A stretch of 64,000 nucleotides of DNA. Origin: a virus. The stretch lies in IMG/VR virus record IMGVR_UViG_3300033553_000842, positions 1 through 64,000 of that record; one strand, written 5' to 3'. Below, in pieces: positions 57,089 through 64,000 of the stretch. The first letter of the stretch is position 1. Every line of letters starts with the position of its first letter. The position numbers were made by a program, and so were the translations under genes. The notes beneath the pieces were generated by a model. The model saw only the letters and a program-made list of their open reading frames with translations. It ran no database searches and was not told the DNA's origin.

Positions 57089-59353
57089 TTAGCCGCACTT
57101 GCTCGAGCCACAGGCCTGACATGTATCACAGCCTGATACCTTTATCACAGCCGCTTCCCCACAGCTGACACAGGTCCGTCCAGCTGGGAGAGCTACTGCC
57201 CCCATGTGATCGGCCAGAACACCACCAATGGCCGCGATCAGGGATGAGACATAATTTCCCCCCACCCATGCACCGCCCCGAGGATCGAAGATCTGCTTCA
57301 GCTCTTGATGGATAAAGTTGACGTCACCCCCACGCCGGAACACAGCGGAGATCATACGGGTTAGGGCCGTGATCCAAGCCTGTGCTTCGACGTTCTGTGT
57401 GGTGATGAAGATCTCGAAGGGGTTGCCCAGTTCGTCGTCGTTGATCGTGACGTAGAACGCATGAGGCATCTCTGGCCATTTCAGCTTGTAGGTCTTGCCA
57501 GAGAGGACTTCGGTACGTGCTTTAGGCGCAACAACCTCTGTATAGTCCGGGTGCCCCACCAGTATTTGCTCTGGTGCTGGGGTTGGAGCAACACTCAAGA
57601 CTGAACCGGTCACGTCGTTGGGGCGATAGGTCGTGCAACCCTTACATCCGCTGTACCACGCTTCCATGTAGACCGCTTTGAAATCCTCGAAAGAGATATC
57701 CTCGGGGCAGTTCACAGTCTTGGAGATTGAACTGTCGACCCAACGCTGGGCCGCGGCCTGCATCCGGACGTGATCGAGAGGGCTCAGGGTCTGGGCTGTG
57801 ACGAAGTAGTCGGGCAGCATGTCATCTGACCAGTCCTCCCCTTCCATACCGTCGTTCTCAAATTTCGACTTCCAGATGGATTTGTAGAGAGATACTGCAT
57901 AGTCCTCGACCAGTTCCTCGGTCTTGGTGCCGTCCTTCTGTGTGACCTTGCGGATGTAGCTGTTGGCGAACACGGGTTCGATGCCAGAGCTGACGTTGCC
58001 TGCGTACAAACTGATCGTCCCTGTTGGCGCGATCGAGGTCAACAGAGCATTGCGGATGCCGTGCTTGCGGATACGGTCCTGCACCTCCTGAGGGAGGGTC
58101 GAAGCGTGGGTGCCGGGGGCCAGGAACAGGTCGGCGTCAAAGAGCGGGAACGCGCCTTTCTCAATGGCCAGATCGACCGAGGCGTTATAGGCCATGGAGT
58201 CGATCGCATGCATGATGTCATCGACCCAACCCTCGGCCTCATGGGAGCCATATTTGACCTTCAGCATCGCCAGCATATTGGCCAGACCAGTGACGCCCAA
58301 CCCGAGGCGGCGTTTGGCGACGGCTTCCGCCTCCTGTTCCCAGAGAGGAAATTTGGAGACGTCAACGACGTTGTCCATCATCCGCACCGCGGTGGTCACC
58401 AGCTCCCCCAAGAGCTTGGGGTCAATCTTAGCCTGATCCGTAAAGGGGTCCTGCACAATCCTGGCCAGGTTGATCGATCCCAACAGGCAAGCGCCGTATG
58501 GGGGCAGAGGTTGTTCACCACAGGGGTTCGTCGCGGCAATGGTTTCGCAATAGTTCAGGTTGTTCGCTTTGTTGATCCGGTCGATGAAGATCACCCCCGG
58601 CTCCGCGTATTCGTAGGTGGACTTCATGATCAGGTCCCATAGATCACGGGCCTGGATCGTCTTGTAGACCTTACCTCCGAAGACCAATTCCCAAGGGGCG
58701 TTGGCCTCGACCGCAGCCATGAAAGGATCCGTGATCAGGACCGAGAGGTTGAAGTTGCGCAGGCGTGTGGAGTCCTGCTTAGCAACGATGAAGTCCATGA
58801 CGTCGGGGTGATCGCACCGCATCGTGGCCATCATGGCCCCACGGCGGGAACCAGCAGACATGATTGTCTTACACATCGTGTCCCAGACATCCATGAAGGT
58901 CAGAGGGCCAGAGGCGTCGGCGGCAACGCCTTTAACAGGGGCCCCCTTGGGGCGGATGGTGGAGAAGTCGTAGCCGATACCACCGCCCTGTTGCATGGTC
59001 AGGGCCGCTTCTTTCAGCATGTCCATGATCCCGTCCATGCTGTCAGGGACAGTACCCATCACAAAACAATTGAACAGCGTGACGTTTCTGCCGGTACCGG
59101 CCCCGGCCGTAATTCGACCAGCGGGGAGAAACTTGAAATCTTCGAGCGCGGTCACAAACTCCAGAGCGTATTGCCCTTGGACTTGCTTGGCTTCTGCCCG
59201 GGAGAGATCTGACGCGATACGGGACCAGGTGTCCTGGACGTTTTTGTCAAGGATAATACCGTTGCCATCTGTCAGGCGGTATTTCATGTTCCAGATCTGC
59301 TCGGAGATCGGAGTCGCAAAGGGGTTCTCTGCAGAAGAGATGTTGTCTTTCAT
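57089..59353 (-). CDS. nrdJ: Class II (B12-dependent) ribonucleotide reductase
   Basis: 754 aa. Makes deoxyribonucleotides with adenosylcobalamin as radical source. Seen: LFNCFVMG (Cys96), the substrate/radical loop NPCGEQPLPPYGACLLGSIN (Cys278, Glu280), the GGGIGYDFSTIRPKGAPV loop, TGTISLYAGNVSSGIEPVFA and a C-terminal shuttle/zinc-like region (CVSCGEAA; CDTCQACGSSKCG). There is no separate radical subunit and no oxygen-dependent motif, which fits class II. ATG at 59353 follows AAGGA; an in-frame start at 59401 has no ribosome-binding site. No intein or intron seen. Confidence 0.92.
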   Translation of the reverse strand: MKDNISSAENPFATPISEQIWNMKYRLTDGNGIILDKNVQDTWSRIASDLSRAEAKQVQGQYALEFVTALEDFKFLPAGRITAGAGTGRNVTLFNCFVMGTVPDSMDGIMDMLKEAALTMQQGGGIGYDFSTIRPKGAPVKGVAADASGPLTFMDVWDTMCKTIMSAGSRRGAMMATMRCDHPDVMDFIVAKQDSTRLRNFNLSVLITDPFMAAVEANAPWELVFGGKVYKTIQARDLWDLIMKSTYEYAEPGVIFIDRINKANNLNYCETIAATNPCGEQPLPPYGACLLGSINLARIVQDPFTDQAKIDPKLLGELVTTAVRMMDNVVDVSKFPLWEQEAEAVAKRRLGLGVTGLANMLAMLKVKYGSHEAEGWVDDIMHAIDSMAYNASVDLAIEKGAFPLFDADLFLAPGTHASTLPQEVQDRIRKHGIRNALLTSIAPTGTISLYAGNVSSGIEPVFANSYIRKVTQKDGTKTEELVEDYAVSLYKSIWKSKFENDGMEGEDWSDDMLPDYFVTAQTLSPLDHVRMQAAAQRWVDSSISKTVNCPEDISFEDFKAVYMEAWYSGCKGCTTYRPNDVTGSVLSVAPTPAPEQILVGHPDYTEVVAPKARTEVLSGKTYKLKWPEMPHAFYVTINDDELGNPFEIFITTQNVEAQAWITALTRMISAVFRRGGDVNFIHQELKQIFDPRGGAWVGGNYVSSLIAAIGGVLADHMGAVALPAGRTCVSCGEAAVIKVSGCDTCQACGSSKCG

Positions 59354-59386
59354 GGGGGGAATCCTTGGGGCTGTTTGACAGTAGTA

Positions 59387-59413
59387 CCCGACCAATATCA
59401 AGTAATGGTCGGG
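59387..59413 (-). terminator. Hairpin upstream of nrdJ
   Basis: CCCGACCA/TGGTCGGG perfect 8-bp stem with an 11-base loop in the 72 bp between the MazG-like gene and nrdJ. It lacks a T-run. It could be a terminator, an attenuator or a leader structure; no riboswitch consensus (B12 box) is seen. Confidence 0.45.
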
Positions 59414-59425
59414 CTATGGCAAGTC

Positions 59426-59947
59426 TTAATAGACTTCCATTTCTGTCTTTACATCACGATTATTTGCTTCTTCAGCGGTGAAGGTACCGGTCTTAAACCG
59501 GCGGTTGAGTTTGGCGAGGTTCAGCTCCATCACTTCGTCCAGATCAGAACCTGCCTCGGCAGCGAGAGTGTCGACATTGTCCAGAATACGGGCCAAGAGG
59601 TCAGCCAGACGGGTCCGGTTCATAACCCGGCCGTAAAAGGTTCCCTTCTTGAGCTGGTCAACAATCTCGGCGGCGTCGGTGATCAGAGCCTCGATCAGAT
59701 CTTCTTCCATGTCCTGTGTCAGACCATTAGTGTCCAACAGGTCCCCCATAGTTAGATCAAGGTGATAAGCCCCCACCGCCACATACCAGGTGATGTCTCC
59801 CAGCTCTTCGAGAAAGTTTTTCTCGTTGTTGAAGTTCATCAGCTCGACCGTCTCGGTCATCAGTCCGAGAGCTGCATGTAGCAACCCATGGTCGGGCTCA
59901 TGCCATTCGGTGCTCTCGAGTTCTACGCACTGTGCTTGGTAATTCAT
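59426..59947 (-). CDS. MazG-like nucleotide pyrophosphohydrolase
   Basis: 173 aa. The all-alpha NTP-PPase pattern is clear: HAALGLMTETVELMNF, then KNFLEELGDITWYVAVGA (ExxE...ExxD metal ligands), and KLNRRFKTGTF at the end. It would hydrolyse NTPs or dNTPs to NMPs, with proposed roles in nucleotide recycling or alarmone control. ATG overlaps the upstream stop by 4 bp. Confidence 0.85.
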   Translation of the reverse strand: MNYQAQCVELESTEWHEPDHGLLHAALGLMTETVELMNFNNEKNFLEELGDITWYVAVGAYHLDLTMGDLLDTNGLTQDMEEDLIEALITDAAEIVDQLKKGTFYGRVMNRTRLADLLARILDNVDTLAAEAGSDLDEVMELNLAKLNRRFKTGTFTAEEANNRDVKTEMEVY

Positions 59948-60189
59948 TCTTCGGTTCCTTCAAGGGGGGATTGGGTTCTAAGCATTACGGGGGGGTGTAC
60001 CATTCCGATAATGGTAAGGAGCACCGCGCCACCCGCGTTCAACATCTCCAGCTCCTCCGCAGTGGGTTGCCATCTGCTGGTCATACAGTTTACTCCCTCG
60101 ACCTCCTGATCGAGAATTGGCAGGGCATGATACTCCTCCTGCTCTTCCCCAAGGATGCGGGTGGCGTTTGGCATTTCCATCGGTGTCAT
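59944..60189 (-). CDS. Hypothetical protein, 81 aa
   Basis: ATGA overlap upstream and downstream. The pattern SRWQPTAEELEMLNAGGAVL, IIGMVHPPVML is a short conserved motif I recall from phage proteins. Function unknown. Confidence 0.65.
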   Translation of the reverse strand: MTPMEMPNATRILGEEQEEYHALPILDQEVEGVNCMTSRWQPTAEELEMLNAGGAVLLTIIGMVHPPVMLRTQSPLEGTEE

Positions 60190-60440
60190 TCTTCTTCTCC
60201 TTCTTCTTCACAACATTCGAGGCAGGTCCATTCTTCGAGACCGAAATCCTCAGAGGCTTCTTCGCTGATTTCGCACCACCACTGGCAAGTGACACAGCAA
60301 AATATCTGGCTGTCGAGGTAGTCATGGAACGCTTGGTCCCCGAAGAGATCGTCAGCCGTGTGTCGGTCGAGGACCGTGTCAAGGGAGTTACAGGTCCCCC
60401 GCAGATCCTCGACGATTTCTTCAAAAAGTGTCTCAGTCAT
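60186..60440 (-). CDS. Small Cys-rich protein, 84 aa
   Basis: ATG at 60440 overlaps the thyX stop by 8 bp. N-terminal helix (TETLFEEIVEDLRGT) and a cysteine cluster (FCCVTCQWWCEISEE, WTCLECCEEEGEEE) that probably binds zinc. Function unknown. Confidence 0.65.
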   Translation of the reverse strand: MTETLFEEIVEDLRGTCNSLDTVLDRHTADDLFGDQAFHDYLDSQIFCCVTCQWWCEISEEASEDFGLEEWTCLECCEEEGEEE

Positions 60441-61275
60441 GGACACTCTCGCCCTCAATCGTCTGGCGCAGCTGGATCCAGCCACGGAGGTTTCCATGGA
60501 GATGGGGCTTGGCCCAGCGGTTCTTGCTTTTCCACTTCACGTCAGGTGTCGCGATGTGTTCGAACGGGGAGGCGTGGACCGGTGTCCCGATCAGCTGATT
60601 GTAAAGCCTCAGATCGTTCACATAATCTGCACGTTCTCCATCATAGAGGTGGTAGGAGACCCGGGCGTTCCGGGCGACCGACATTACCTTGGCCTCTTCG
60701 ATACCCTGATCCCGGACCTCGTAGTCCATCACATATGGCAGGTGCCACTCCCCCGGCTGCAAAAGATTGGGGGTTGAGCCCTCCATGCACTTCTTGATGG
60801 CCTTGGCCAGGAGTTGAATGGTCGGGTCTGCTGCCGGATGGTCTCTAAGTGCATCCCAGTTGGCCCAGTTGGTCGCTGTGACGACTACTTCGATGTGGTC
60901 GTGTGCCTCGGTCAGGCGGTTCCCGATCTGCTTATGGGCTCCGGCCTTTTCCGTGAGCCAGGAACAGAGCAGCGAGACCTGACGATGGAAGTCCCATGTG
61001 CCTTTCGCGAGTGCCCCTCGCCAGCCCTCAAGCTCGCCCCCGGCCTGCATACCTTTCTGGTTCGCTCCGAAAGAAGCGGGGTAGGCGGGATCGATCCGGA
61101 TACTGGACCGGACCTTAGACAGGGGCCGTGCCCGGGAGGAACCAGCGTTGCGGGATTTGTCCCGGTGCGTCATGAACTCCGAGTGGATAATACGGGGGTA
61201 GCGCAGGGCCATGGTGGGCAGACGGATCCCCTCAGGGGAGATCGAGTCCTTGATCATTGTGGCGGTTGTGGTCAT
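60433..61275 (-). CDS. thyX: FAD-dependent thymidylate synthase ThyX
   Basis: 280 aa, ATG at 61275 with an ATGA overlap. Converts dUMP to dTMP. The ThyX signature is the phage variant: FMTHRDKSRNAGSSRARP instead of RHRxxSxNxxSxR, with Thr in place of the first Arg. ANWANWDALRDHPAADPT and NLRGWIQLRQTIEGE near the end also fit. Together with class II RNR and dNMP kinase it supplies dTTP. Confidence 0.9.
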   Translation of the reverse strand: MTTTATMIKDSISPEGIRLPTMALRYPRIIHSEFMTHRDKSRNAGSSRARPLSKVRSSIRIDPAYPASFGANQKGMQAGGELEGWRGALAKGTWDFHRQVSLLCSWLTEKAGAHKQIGNRLTEAHDHIEVVVTATNWANWDALRDHPAADPTIQLLAKAIKKCMEGSTPNLLQPGEWHLPYVMDYEVRDQGIEEAKVMSVARNARVSYHLYDGERADYVNDLRLYNQLIGTPVHASPFEHIATPDVKWKSKNRWAKPHLHGNLRGWIQLRQTIEGESVHD

Positions 61276-61460
61276 TCGAACATCGCCTTCCAGAAACCTG
61301 CAACTGCTCCAAAGAGGCAGAAGATGGTTGGAAGATAGAGCCCGGACATCTCGGGGAGGTGGCTCAAGACCCAACCGACTGTATACCCACAACCTCCGAC
61401 CAGGAGAGGGACTGCTATCATAGCGACTAACTGGCCCATAAAATTCATAAATTCATCCAT
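61272..61460 (-). CDS. Small membrane protein, 62 aa
   Basis: Two hydrophobic segments (LVAMIAVPLLVGGCGYTVGW; LYLPTIFCLFGAVAGFW). ATG overlaps the dNMP kinase stop by 8 bp; its own stop overlaps the thyX ATG. It could be a holin-like or envelope protein; located in the nucleotide transcript, so a late lysis role is doubtful. Confidence 0.6.
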   Translation of the reverse strand: MDEFMNFMGQLVAMIAVPLLVGGCGYTVGWVLSHLPEMSGLYLPTIFCLFGAVAGFWKAMFE

Positions 61461-62007
61461 TGCTCAGTTCCCCCAAAAGTGTCTTCATGGTTTGCTGCAG
61501 GTCATAGATCGACCCCAGGTTGTGGATCGAATAGTCCGCCTGGATTTGGTCCATTTCGGTCTCCGAGACGTGGGTGTCTGTTCCCTCTGTACCGGGGCGG
61601 CTGACGCGGACCAGGTATCCCCCCATGTCCTTGACCAGTTGAGCTTCCGCGAGATACCGGATGTCTGTGCAGACAATGGGGGACCCTTGGCGAAGAAGAT
61701 TTGCGACCCGGTTGGCCCACATCTTGGTCCAGAGATCGTTGCCAATAAGCCGACGCCACTCGTCCCCGAGGGTCTGCATGGCGTATCTTGGTGTCTGGCC
61801 ACAAAGGATCTCACAGGGGGTCTCTTTCAGATCCCCCTCGATACGCCGCTCGACCTCAACCCAGTCGAAGCCGGCGTCCTGGTACAGGGAGCGCAGCATG
61901 TTCTTCAACGGCTCGGCCATCTTGGCGTTGTAGAAATTTCGTTCTGTAAGGACGCTGGCAAGGGTATCCTTGCCAGCTCCCTTCTTTCCTGTGATGCCGA
62001 TCAGCAT
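61453..62007 (-). CDS. Deoxynucleoside monophosphate kinase
   Basis: 184 aa. Walker A GKKGAGKDT (residues 7-15), LYQDAGFDWVEVERRIEG, the substrate-lid region and the SRPGTEGTDTHVSE stretch match the phage dNMP kinase family (as in T4 gp1). It phosphorylates dNMPs for replication. Adjacent to thyX in the same transcript. Confidence 0.85.
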   Translation of the reverse strand: MLIGITGKKGAGKDTLASVLTERNFYNAKMAEPLKNMLRSLYQDAGFDWVEVERRIEGDLKETPCEILCGQTPRYAMQTLGDEWRRLIGNDLWTKMWANRVANLLRQGSPIVCTDIRYLAEAQLVKDMGGYLVRVSRPGTEGTDTHVSETEMDQIQADYSIHNLGSIYDLQQTMKTLLGELSNG

Positions 62008-62349
62008 TTAGTATCCTCGCTCGGTGAAAAAATAGGTATCCCGCTTTACAGCGACTTTGTTGGGCATGGCGTAGAGGATGAAGAAGTCCCCATCCCGGCC
62101 CTGACAGAGATTGATCCGTCCCTGGTCATGCAGTTTGCGATAGTAATGGATCCGAAGCTGATCATCCTGGTTCCACTCGCCCATGGAGCGGCGGCGGGAG
62201 ATGATATGTCTTTGCTTTCGGGCCGGCCCCCAGCCAGTGACCTCGAAGCTGGCGTGGGTCACCATCTCCTTGGCTTTCTGCAGCGGGATCTGTAACCGCT
62301 CGGAGATATCATGGGGGCATCGGGTGGTCGTGAGTACCTGGTCGGTCAT
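62008..62349 (-). CDS. Hypothetical HTH-type protein, 113 aa
   Basis: CPHDISERLQIPLQKAKEMV suggests a helix-turn-helix; then a basic region (ARKQRHIISRRRSMG) and a strand-rich end (FFILYAMPNKVAVKRDTYFF). It abuts the dNMP kinase gene and overlaps the Rad50-like gene by 4 bp. Function unknown. Confidence 0.65.
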   Translation of the reverse strand: MTDQVLTTTRCPHDISERLQIPLQKAKEMVTHASFEVTGWGPARKQRHIISRRRSMGEWNQDDQLRIHYYRKLHDQGRINLCQGRDGDFFILYAMPNKVAVKRDTYFFTERGY

Positions 62350-64000
62350 TTTTTGAGCTCAATCATGTAATCAGTTTCGGGGCGTTTGTGGGTCACCTGA
62401 ATGACCTGTGAAACGTGCGAAGTAAGCCGACGAAGGGCTTGGGCCGTGTGTTCCGCACGGTCCTCATCCATCGAGGCATCGATCTCATCAGCCATGAAGA
62501 CCGAGAAGACACGGTTGGTAAGGATCTGACCGAGGGCGAGACGGATCGCCAGGTTGGCGACGGCCTTTCCCGATCCTGAAAGGGTATGGATGCGCTGGTC
62601 ATCGATCAGAATTTCGAAGTCGGCATCAATATCGACTTTGTAGCGCTCCCCACCGGTCATCTGGTTCAGCAGCATGGACGCCACTGAGTTCAGGGAAGGC
62701 AGTAGATGGGTCTTGATCTTGACCTTCAGATCAGAAACCGCCTTGCGGCTGTCCAGGTACTTGTCGGCCTTTATAACGAGCCCATCATAGACTGCCTTGT
62801 TGGCCTCATAGACCCGCTTGGCCCTCTGGTAGGTGCTCAGAGCCGATTCATAGACCCGAGCCTCAGTCACACGCTGCGAAAGATCCTCGGCAGTTTCGAT
62901 CCAGCCCTCCAATTCCTCAAAGCGTTTCTGTTTCTCTTCCAAGCCTTTGGAATAGGTCTCGTAGGCTGACATCTGACGATGAAAGACCCGATCGGTTTCT
63001 TCCCACGCCTGACGGGTTTCGAGGTCCTTGGAACGGTCAGGAAGCTCTTTAACCTTCGCGTTGAACTCTTCCAGCCGTTGAGCCAGTGTCTCCAGCTTAG
63101 CGTCATTCTCCTTCAAACCCACCTGGCGGGCCCATTCAGACCGGGAGATCTTCGGTTTTTCGACCTCGACAACATCCGCGTAGGCTTCCAGCCCCTCGGC
63201 CACCGGCCAGGAGTGTCCACACTCAGGGCATTCAAGATCCCCTTGGGCCAGGAGGCGCTGCTTGTCGTCCCAACGGTCCCGGGCATCGTGCTGGGCCTTG
63301 ATCTCGTCGAGCGCTTCGTCGCTCAGGGTCCTGAGCTCCAGAGCCTCGATCTGGCGAGACGTGTTGACGGCTGATTTCTGCATCAACTCCCGGATGTCCT
63401 GATGCCCCTTGAGGATCACGACGCTGTCCTTGACCTTGCACTTGGCAGGTTTCTTGGGCTTCTCAGGGGCCGACGACAGCGCCCCACGAAGTTCGCGGTA
63501 TTCGTTGGCATAGGCCCTAGCCTCGAGCAGTTCGCTCTCAGCATCGAGCAGAGCCATCAGAGTTTCAGGGGCCTCGGGGGCCTCAGGCTCTACCAGTGTC
63601 CGCTCCAAGCCCACGGCCTCCCGCTTGAGCGCGTTGCCTTCGTCACCGCAGTGCTTGATGATCACGTCCAGGACGTTCAGTCCAACAGTCTGGTCGACCA
63701 TGGCCTTGCGCTCGGCGGGACGCATTTTCGACAAGCCTTCGACGTCACCCTGGTTGCAGCTGTTCGCCACATCAAAGACGGTCAGGTCATATCCAAGGAT
63801 ACGCTGGATAGCTTCGTTTACTGGCTTGGTCGCGGAAGCACGAACGCCGCCCTCGAGCTCGGCCCGGGTCCCCTTGCGGACGACCTTGTAGTCCACATCA
63901 TTGACGGTGAACTCGAGCTCGACGTGGAGACCTTTGTATTCCTCGGCCAAGCCACGCAGGGCCGCAGAACCAAAGAGAGCGTAGCGCACGGCTTCCGTGA
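62346..64000 (-). CDS. Rad50/SbcC-like ATPase, partial (5' end beyond the window)
   Basis: At least 551 codons, open through the right edge. The last codons visible read TEAVRYALFG, which in Rad50/SbcC proteins follows a GKST/GKSS Walker A, so that motif should lie just past 64000. A long coiled coil with a zinc-hook candidate (LECPECGHSWPV) spans the middle. The C-terminus has the signature and Walker B region LSGSGKAVANLAIRLALGQI, VFMADEID with VTHKRPETD. It should act in DNA-end processing or recombination with a nuclease partner not seen here. Confidence 0.9.
   Translation of the reverse strand, partial: TEAVRYALFGSAALRGLAEEYKGLHVELEFTVNDVDYKVVRKGTRAELEGGVRASATKPVNEAIQRILGYDLTVFDVANSCNQGDVEGLSKMRPAERKAMVDQTVGLNVLDVIIKHCGDEGNALKREAVGLERTLVEPEAPEAPETLMALLDAESELLEARAYANEYRELRGALSSAPEKPKKPAKCKVKDSVVILKGHQDIRELMQKSAVNTSRQIEALELRTLSDEALDEIKAQHDARDRWDDKQRLLAQGDLECPECGHSWPVAEGLEAYADVVEVEKPKISRSEWARQVGLKENDAKLETLAQRLEEFNAKVKELPDRSKDLETRQAWEETDRVFHRQMSAYETYSKGLEEKQKRFEELEGWIETAEDLSQRVTEARVYESALSTYQRAKRVYEANKAVYDGLVIKADKYLDSRKAVSDLKVKIKTHLLPSLNSVASMLLNQMTGGERYKVDIDADFEILIDDQRIHTLSGSGKAVANLAIRLALGQILTNRVFSVFMADEIDASMDEDRAEHTAQALRRLTSHVSQVIQVTHKRPETDYMIELKK

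Noticed and set aside
59354-59425. Cobalamin riboswitch before nrdJ
   Set aside because: The leader is about 70 bases with one hairpin. It is too short and lacks the B12-box pattern.

Overview
The window is one phage or prophage genome segment. It is a lambda-like, long-tailed temperate siphovirus, most probably of an alphaproteobacterium and perhaps of the Rhodobacterales. The reasons are a Ros/MucR-family regulator (a family largely confined to alphaproteobacteria), a lambda-type tail module (gpG/GT, tape measure, M, L, K, I, J homologues), a tyrosine integrase, and marine-type accessory genes (class II ribonucleotide reductase, ThyX, MazG-like protein). The DNA is GC-rich and genes are packed with 4-, 8- or 11-bp overlaps. 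I saw no tRNA, rRNA, CRISPR array or IS element. The left edge falls exactly on the integrase stop codon and the right edge cuts a Rad50/SbcC-like gene.

Layout. (1) 1-2.1 kb: integration and control: integrase, an overlapping excisionase-like protein, a KTSC protein and a divergent zinc-less MucR homologue behind tandem operators. (2) 2.1-17.7 kb, minus strand: about 45 small early/accessory genes, nearly all of unknown function. Recognisable ones are an HTH/Myb-type protein, an HD phosphohydrolase, a lipoprotein and an ArdA antirestriction protein followed by a 36-aa CxxC microprotein. Many of these genes share a repeated 5' cassette (TGCGCA palindrome, Shine-Dalgarno, double ATG). Near 15.64-16.29 kb there is a gene-free stretch with an AT-rich core. 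(3) 18.3-21.4 kb, minus strand: a prim-pol/SF3 helicase fusion and two small genes. (4) 21.57-30.4 kb, plus strand: terminase, portal, protease-scaffold fusion, decoration protein, major capsid protein and connectors, with an antisense Arc-like regulator at the end. (5) 30.7-53.1 kb, plus strand: tail tube, frameshifted chaperones, an 1822-aa tape measure, the tip complex, and a receptor-binding cassette that contains an HNH endonuclease gene. (6) 53.25-56.7 kb, plus strand: a membrane protein, an HTH-metallophosphoesterase, endolysin, and Rz/Rz1. (7) 56.7-64 kb, minus strand: DUF1353-like protein, class II RNR, MazG-like protein, ThyX, dNMP kinase and the Rad50/SbcC-like protein. This is a nucleotide-supply and recombination block.

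How it works together. Leftward early transcripts carry control, host-takeover and replication genes. Rightward late transcripts start at the divergent region around 21.45-21.57 kb. The nucleotide block feeds replication. A 13-bp palindrome of the form ATTRC-N3-GYAAT occurs at the mucR promoter (twice), in the AT-rich gap, at 9.2 kb and in the primase/terminase divergent region, so one phage regulator may control all of these. The most unusual features are the repeated palindrome/RBS cassette with two stop-less in-frame gene fusions, the lambda K homologue split into two genes in swapped order, and a fibre gene apparently split by an HNH endonuclease gene.
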